Of a DNA stretch of 64,000 bases, positions 60,481 through 64,000 are shown piece by piece. The stretch is taken from positions 1 to 64,000 of the forward strand of contig NW_026527287.1 in NCBI RefSeq assembly GCF_022682495.2, read 5' to 3'. This DNA comes from Desmodus rotundus. Lineage: Eukaryota > Chordata > Mammalia > Chiroptera > Phyllostomidae. The translations under genes and the position numbers were made by a program. Positions within the stretch are counted from its first letter, which is position 1, and every line of letters starts with the position of its first letter. Below the pieces are notes generated by a model. The model made no database searches, was not told the origin of the DNA, and was given only the letters and a program-made list of their open reading frames with translations.

Positions 60481-62431
60481 CCCAGCAGCTCTCCCACCCC
60501 CGCAGAGGCAGAGTGCCAGGGAAGAACTAGGGACCTGGGGCCGGGAAGAGGGGCCGGCCACGGTTCCGCGCCAGGTGGAGCGGTCCCGGCGGGCGGGTGG
60601 GCGGGACCCTCGTCCACGGACCGGTCCTCCCGTGGGGAGTCTGGCCCGTGCCCCGCCTGGGAGGCTAAGAGCCTTGCTTCGCCTGCAACGCCCCCACCCT
60701 GCCACAAGGCGGCAGACTTGGACCCAGCCGCTTCAGCCCTCCAGTCTGTGCAGAACCACCCAAAAATGGAGTGTGACCGCTGCGACCTCAGTCCCCCAGA
60801 GCTCGAACCCCGACCTCTGTGAGGGAATCGGCGGCCTCCTGTCCTTGGCGTCCGCAAAAGGCATTCACCTGCGGTGAACCAGGGCCTCGGGAGAGCAGGG
60901 CCAGGCCCCATGGTAGGAGCCCGGGGGAGGCAACGGCAGCCTCTGCGGCCAGGCCTCGGGCTCTCGCCGGGGCTCTCTCGGGGCGCGGGCACCCTCTCTC
61001 GCCTAGAGAGTGCCCACGCCGTCCCTTGACCCCAGCGAGACACCTGCTTCCCGTGACAAGAGGCCCCCTGCCTCCATGGAGCTTGGAACTCTGGGGCCGG
61101 GCTGCGGGTCACTGGGCTAAGTGGCTGGAAACGCGCAGACCCCTCCGTCCCGACCGCCCCACTGCGAAGATCCCCCTGCTCTTCCATCCGTAGGGGGGTC
61201 GCCCCTTACGGATGGAAGAACAGGCGGGAGGCCCCCAGGAGATGGCATTTGTCAGAGCCGCAGCTGGCCGTTTTCGGGCCGAGACGCGGGACCCGGCAGG
61301 TAGAGGGCAGGCAGCCCCACCAGAAGCCTCCCTCGGGGCAACGGGCCCCACCCTGGACATCTCAGGCCTGCTTCACAGAGTCCCTGGGGTCCTGTCCGTG
61401 GAACTGGAAGCTCTCCCCGCCACCCAGAGGTCCGTTCCTTTGCCCGTGGACCACACTTGCCGGCGCGTCTCCCACCCCGGCAGAGGCAGAGTGCCAAGGG
61501 AGAACTAGGGACCCGGGGCCACGATGAGGGGCGGGCCAGGGTTCCGCGCCTGGTGGGCAGGGGCCCGGGCGGTCCGGACCCACGCCCAGGGACCCCGTCT
61601 CCCGGGGGGACTCGGGCCTGAGGCCTGCCTGGGGGGCTGAGAGTCTTTCTGGGCTCAAACGGCCCCACCCTGCCCCGAGGCGGCAAACGTGCACCGAGAC
61701 GCTTCGACTCTCTAAAGTCTGGGCTGGACTTGGCGAGAAGGGACTGTGTCCGCTGGGACCCGGGTCCCACAGAGCTCGAACCCCCCTCCCCGTGAAGGCA
61801 TCCGCGGCCTGTGGTCCTTGGTGTCCGCAAAAGGCATTCACCTGCGGAGAACCTGGGCCCAGGTGAGCGGGACCAGGCCCCACGGCAGGAGCCTAGGGAG
61901 GCCCCTGGAGCCACGGGGGCCAGGGCCGGGCATTTTCCCGGGTGCTCTCTCGGGTCCCGGGTGCCCTCTCTCGCCCGGGGAGTGCCCACGCCGTCCCTTG
62001 ACCCCCGCAGGACGCCTGCATCCCGCCATAAGCGGCCCACCTCCTCCACGGAGCGCGGACACAGGGGGCCGGGGTGCGAGCAACTGGCCTACGTGGCGGC
62101 AAACCCGCAGACCCCTCCGTCCCGTCCCCGCCACTGCGAAGATCCCCCTGTTCTTCCATCCGTAAAGGGGTCCCCCTTTACGGATGGAAGAACAGGGGGG
62201 AGGCGCCCAGGAGATGGCTTTTGTCCGAGCCGCGGCTGGGTGGTTTTCGGGCCAAGAGGCGGGGCCGCGCAGGCGCAGGCAGGCCCCCCCACCACAAGCA
62301 TCCCTCCGGGCAACGTGCCCCCCCCCTTGAGATATCAGGCCAGGTCCACAGGGTCCCTGGGCTGGTGTCAGAGTTAACGGAAGCCCTCCCTGCCATCCAG
62401 AGGACCGTGCGTTTTCCCGTGGACCACACTT
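60481..62431. repeat. Unit 32
   Basis: Complete, 1,951 bp. Alleles C C A C G G | T; palindromes 61172-61227 (two mismatches) and 62144-62199. Private G-to-T at 61271. Confidence 0.95.
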
Positions 62432-64000
62432 CCCAGCAGCTCTCCCACCCCCGCAGAGGCAGAGTGCCAGGGAAGAACTAGGGACCTGGGGCCGGGAAGA
62501 GGGGCCGGCCACGGTTCCGCGCCAGGTGGAGCGGTCCCGGCGGGCGGGTGGGCGGGACCCTCGTCCACGGACCGGTCCTCCCGTGGGGAGTCTGGCCCGT
62601 GCCCCGCCTGGGAGGCTAAGAGCCTTGCTTCGCCTGCAACGCCCCCACCCTGCCACAAGGCGGCAGACTTGGACCCAGCCGCTTCAGCCCTCCAGTCTGT
62701 GCAAAACCACCCAAAAATGGAGTGTGACCGCTGCGACCTCAGTCCCCCAGAGCTCGAACCCCGACCTCTGTGAGGGAATCGGCGGCCTCCTGTCCTTGGC
62801 GTCCGCAAAAGGCATTCACCTGCGGTGAACCAGGGCCTCGGGAGAGCAGGGCCAGGCCCCATGGTAGGAGCCCGGGGGAGGCAACGGCAGCCTCTGCGGC
62901 CAGGCCTCGGGCTCTCGCCGGGGCTCTCTCGGGGCGCGGGCACCCTCTCTCGCCTAGAGAGTGCCCACGCCGTCCCTTGACCCCAGCGAGACACCTGCTT
63001 CCCGTGACAAGAGGCCCCCTGCCTCCATGGAGCTTGGAACTCTGGGGCCGGGCTGCGGGTCACTGGGCTAAGTGGCTGGAAACGCGCAGACCCCTCCGTC
63101 CCGACCGCCCCACTGCGAAGATCCCCCTGTTCTTCCATCCGTAGGGGGGTCGCCCCTTACGGATGGAAGAACAGGGGGGAGGCCCCCAGGAGATGGCATT
63201 TGTCAGAGCCGCAGCTGGCCGGTTTCGGGCCGAGACGCGGGACCCGGCAGGTAGAGGGCAGGCAGCCCCACCACAAGCCTCCCTCGGCGCAACGGGCCCC
63301 ACCCTGGACATCTCAGGCCTGCTTCACAGAGTCCCTGGGGTCCTGTCCGTGGAACTGGAAGCTCTCCCCGCCACCCAGAGGTCCGTTCCTTTGCCCGTGG
63401 ACCACACTTGCCGGCGCGTCTCCCACCCCGGCAGAGGCAGAGTGCCAAGGGAGAACTAGGGACCCGGGGCCACGATGAGGGGCGGGCCAGGGTTCCGCGC
63501 CTGGTGGGCAGGGGCCCGGGCGGTCCGGACCCACGCCCAGGGACCCCGTCTCCCGGGGGGACTCGGGCCTGAGGCCTGCCTGGGGGGCTGAGAGTCTTTC
63601 TGGGCTCAAACGGCCCCACCCTGCCCCGAGGCGGCAAACGTGCACCGAGACGCTTCGACTCTCTAAAGTCTGGGCTGGACTTGGCGAGAAGGGACTGTGT
63701 CCGCTGGGACCCGGGTCCCACAGAGCTCGAACCCCCCTCCCCGTGAAGGCATCCGCGGCCTGTGGTCCTTGGTGTCCGCAAAAGGCATTCACCTGCGGAG
63801 AACCTGGGCCCAGGTGAGCGGGACCAGGCCCCACGGCAGGAGCCTAGGGAGGCCCCTGGAGCCACGGGGGCCAGGGCCGGGCATTTTCCCGGGTGCTCTC
63901 TCGGGTCCCGGGTGCCCTCTCTCGCCCGGGGAGTGCCCACGCCGTCCCTTGACCCCCGCAGGACGCCTGCATCCCGCCATAAGCGGCCCACCTCCTCCAC
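62432..64000. repeat. Unit 33 (partial, cut by window edge)
   Basis: The first 1,569 bp of a unit, ending within beta before its palindrome. Alpha alleles C T A G C G; alpha palindrome 63123-63178 (fully paired, T-A). It carries the unit 31 private variants at 62704 and 63288, each exactly 3,902 bp away. The array continues beyond the window. Confidence 0.95.

Larger units (their letters stand above)
1..64000. repeat. GC-rich dimeric macrosatellite array, 1,951-bp unit, 33 copies
   Basis: The same 1,951-bp sequence recurs head to tail across the window with no interruption or inversion. Landmarks seen at 339, 2290 and 4241 continue at this spacing to 62770. Spacing departs from 1,951 only at units 12 (1,952), 14 and 15 (1,950 each). 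Each unit holds two homologous half-units, of 978 and 973 bp, so the array is a monomer-to-dimer higher-order structure. Composition is about 70% GC in sampled lines, with very dense CpG (nine CpGs in 61-120). No gene, transposon, telomeric repeat or unique sequence interrupts it, and both edges lie inside the array, so its true length is unknown. This kind of array is known from vertebrate, mainly mammalian, genomes; the family is not one I recognise. Confidence 0.98.

Noticed and set aside
1..64000. CENP-B box or known centromeric satellite
   Set aside because: No exact nTTCGnnnnAnnCGGGn match was found. The nearest forms are TTCG and CGGG spaced 10 bp apart at 793-810, or CCCG and CGAA spaced 6 bp apart near 1648, against the required 7. 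Centromere identity cannot be claimed.
1..64000. Ribosomal DNA spacer or another RNA gene cluster
   Set aside because: No rRNA, 5S, tRNA or snRNA sequence, and no Pol III box A/B arrangement or transcription-terminator box, was recognised in the unit.
1..64000. A fixed seven-unit higher-order repeat across the array
   Set aside because: The seven-unit match holds only for units 1-3 with 8-10; units 4 and 11 and later pairs do not match, so it is a local duplication rather than a regular higher-order unit.

Overview
The whole window is one uninterrupted tandem array of a GC-rich satellite (macrosatellite). The repeat unit is 1,951 bp. There are 32 complete units and a partial 33rd (1,569 bp) cut by the window edge, all in the same orientation. 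Units are nearly identical: most differ from each other at only a handful of positions, and 29 of the 32 complete units are exactly 1,951 bp. I find no unique sequence, no credible protein-coding gene, no RNA gene and no recognisable transposon.

Each unit is a dimer of two diverged half-units. Half-unit alpha is unit positions 1-978 and beta is 979-1951; they are homologous (roughly three quarters identical by eye, not computed). Both carry the same landmark, a 56-bp inverted repeat at unit positions 692-747 (alpha) and 1664-1719 (beta). The beta copy is a perfect palindrome with 27-bp arms and a 2-nt centre, identical in all 32 copies. The alpha arms carry mismatches in 18 of 33 copies. A CTCF-like motif begins 8 bp after each palindrome. 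The halves also differ in candidate regulatory content: alpha has a canonical G-quadruplex motif and a perfect CArG box, while beta has an Sp1 box beside an NRF1-like element. All of these are motif matches only.

Layout: units 1-15 (1-29264) are mostly one alpha type (C at 699, G at 740). Units 21-33 (39020-64000) are mostly another (A at 740, often C at 745). Units 16-20 are mixed. Units 1-3 match 8-10 at an offset of exactly seven units (13,657 bp). Units 31 and 33 share private variants at an offset of two units. Almost all single-base indels in the window fall between 27.2 and 33.1 kb, mostly in homopolymers, which suggests either poor consensus there or an array boundary.

Organism: about 70% GC in sampled lines, very dense CpG, multi-kilobase satellite units and no bacterial or viral genes point to a vertebrate nuclear genome, most likely a mammal, in a long-read assembly. 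I do not recognise the satellite family or species, and no functional system beyond the repeat itself can be claimed.

Allele notation in the unit entries gives the base at unit positions 426, 699, 740, 745, 843, 918 (alpha) and 1848 (beta). Positions 699 and 740 pair with each other in the alpha palindrome, and 745 pairs with 694.
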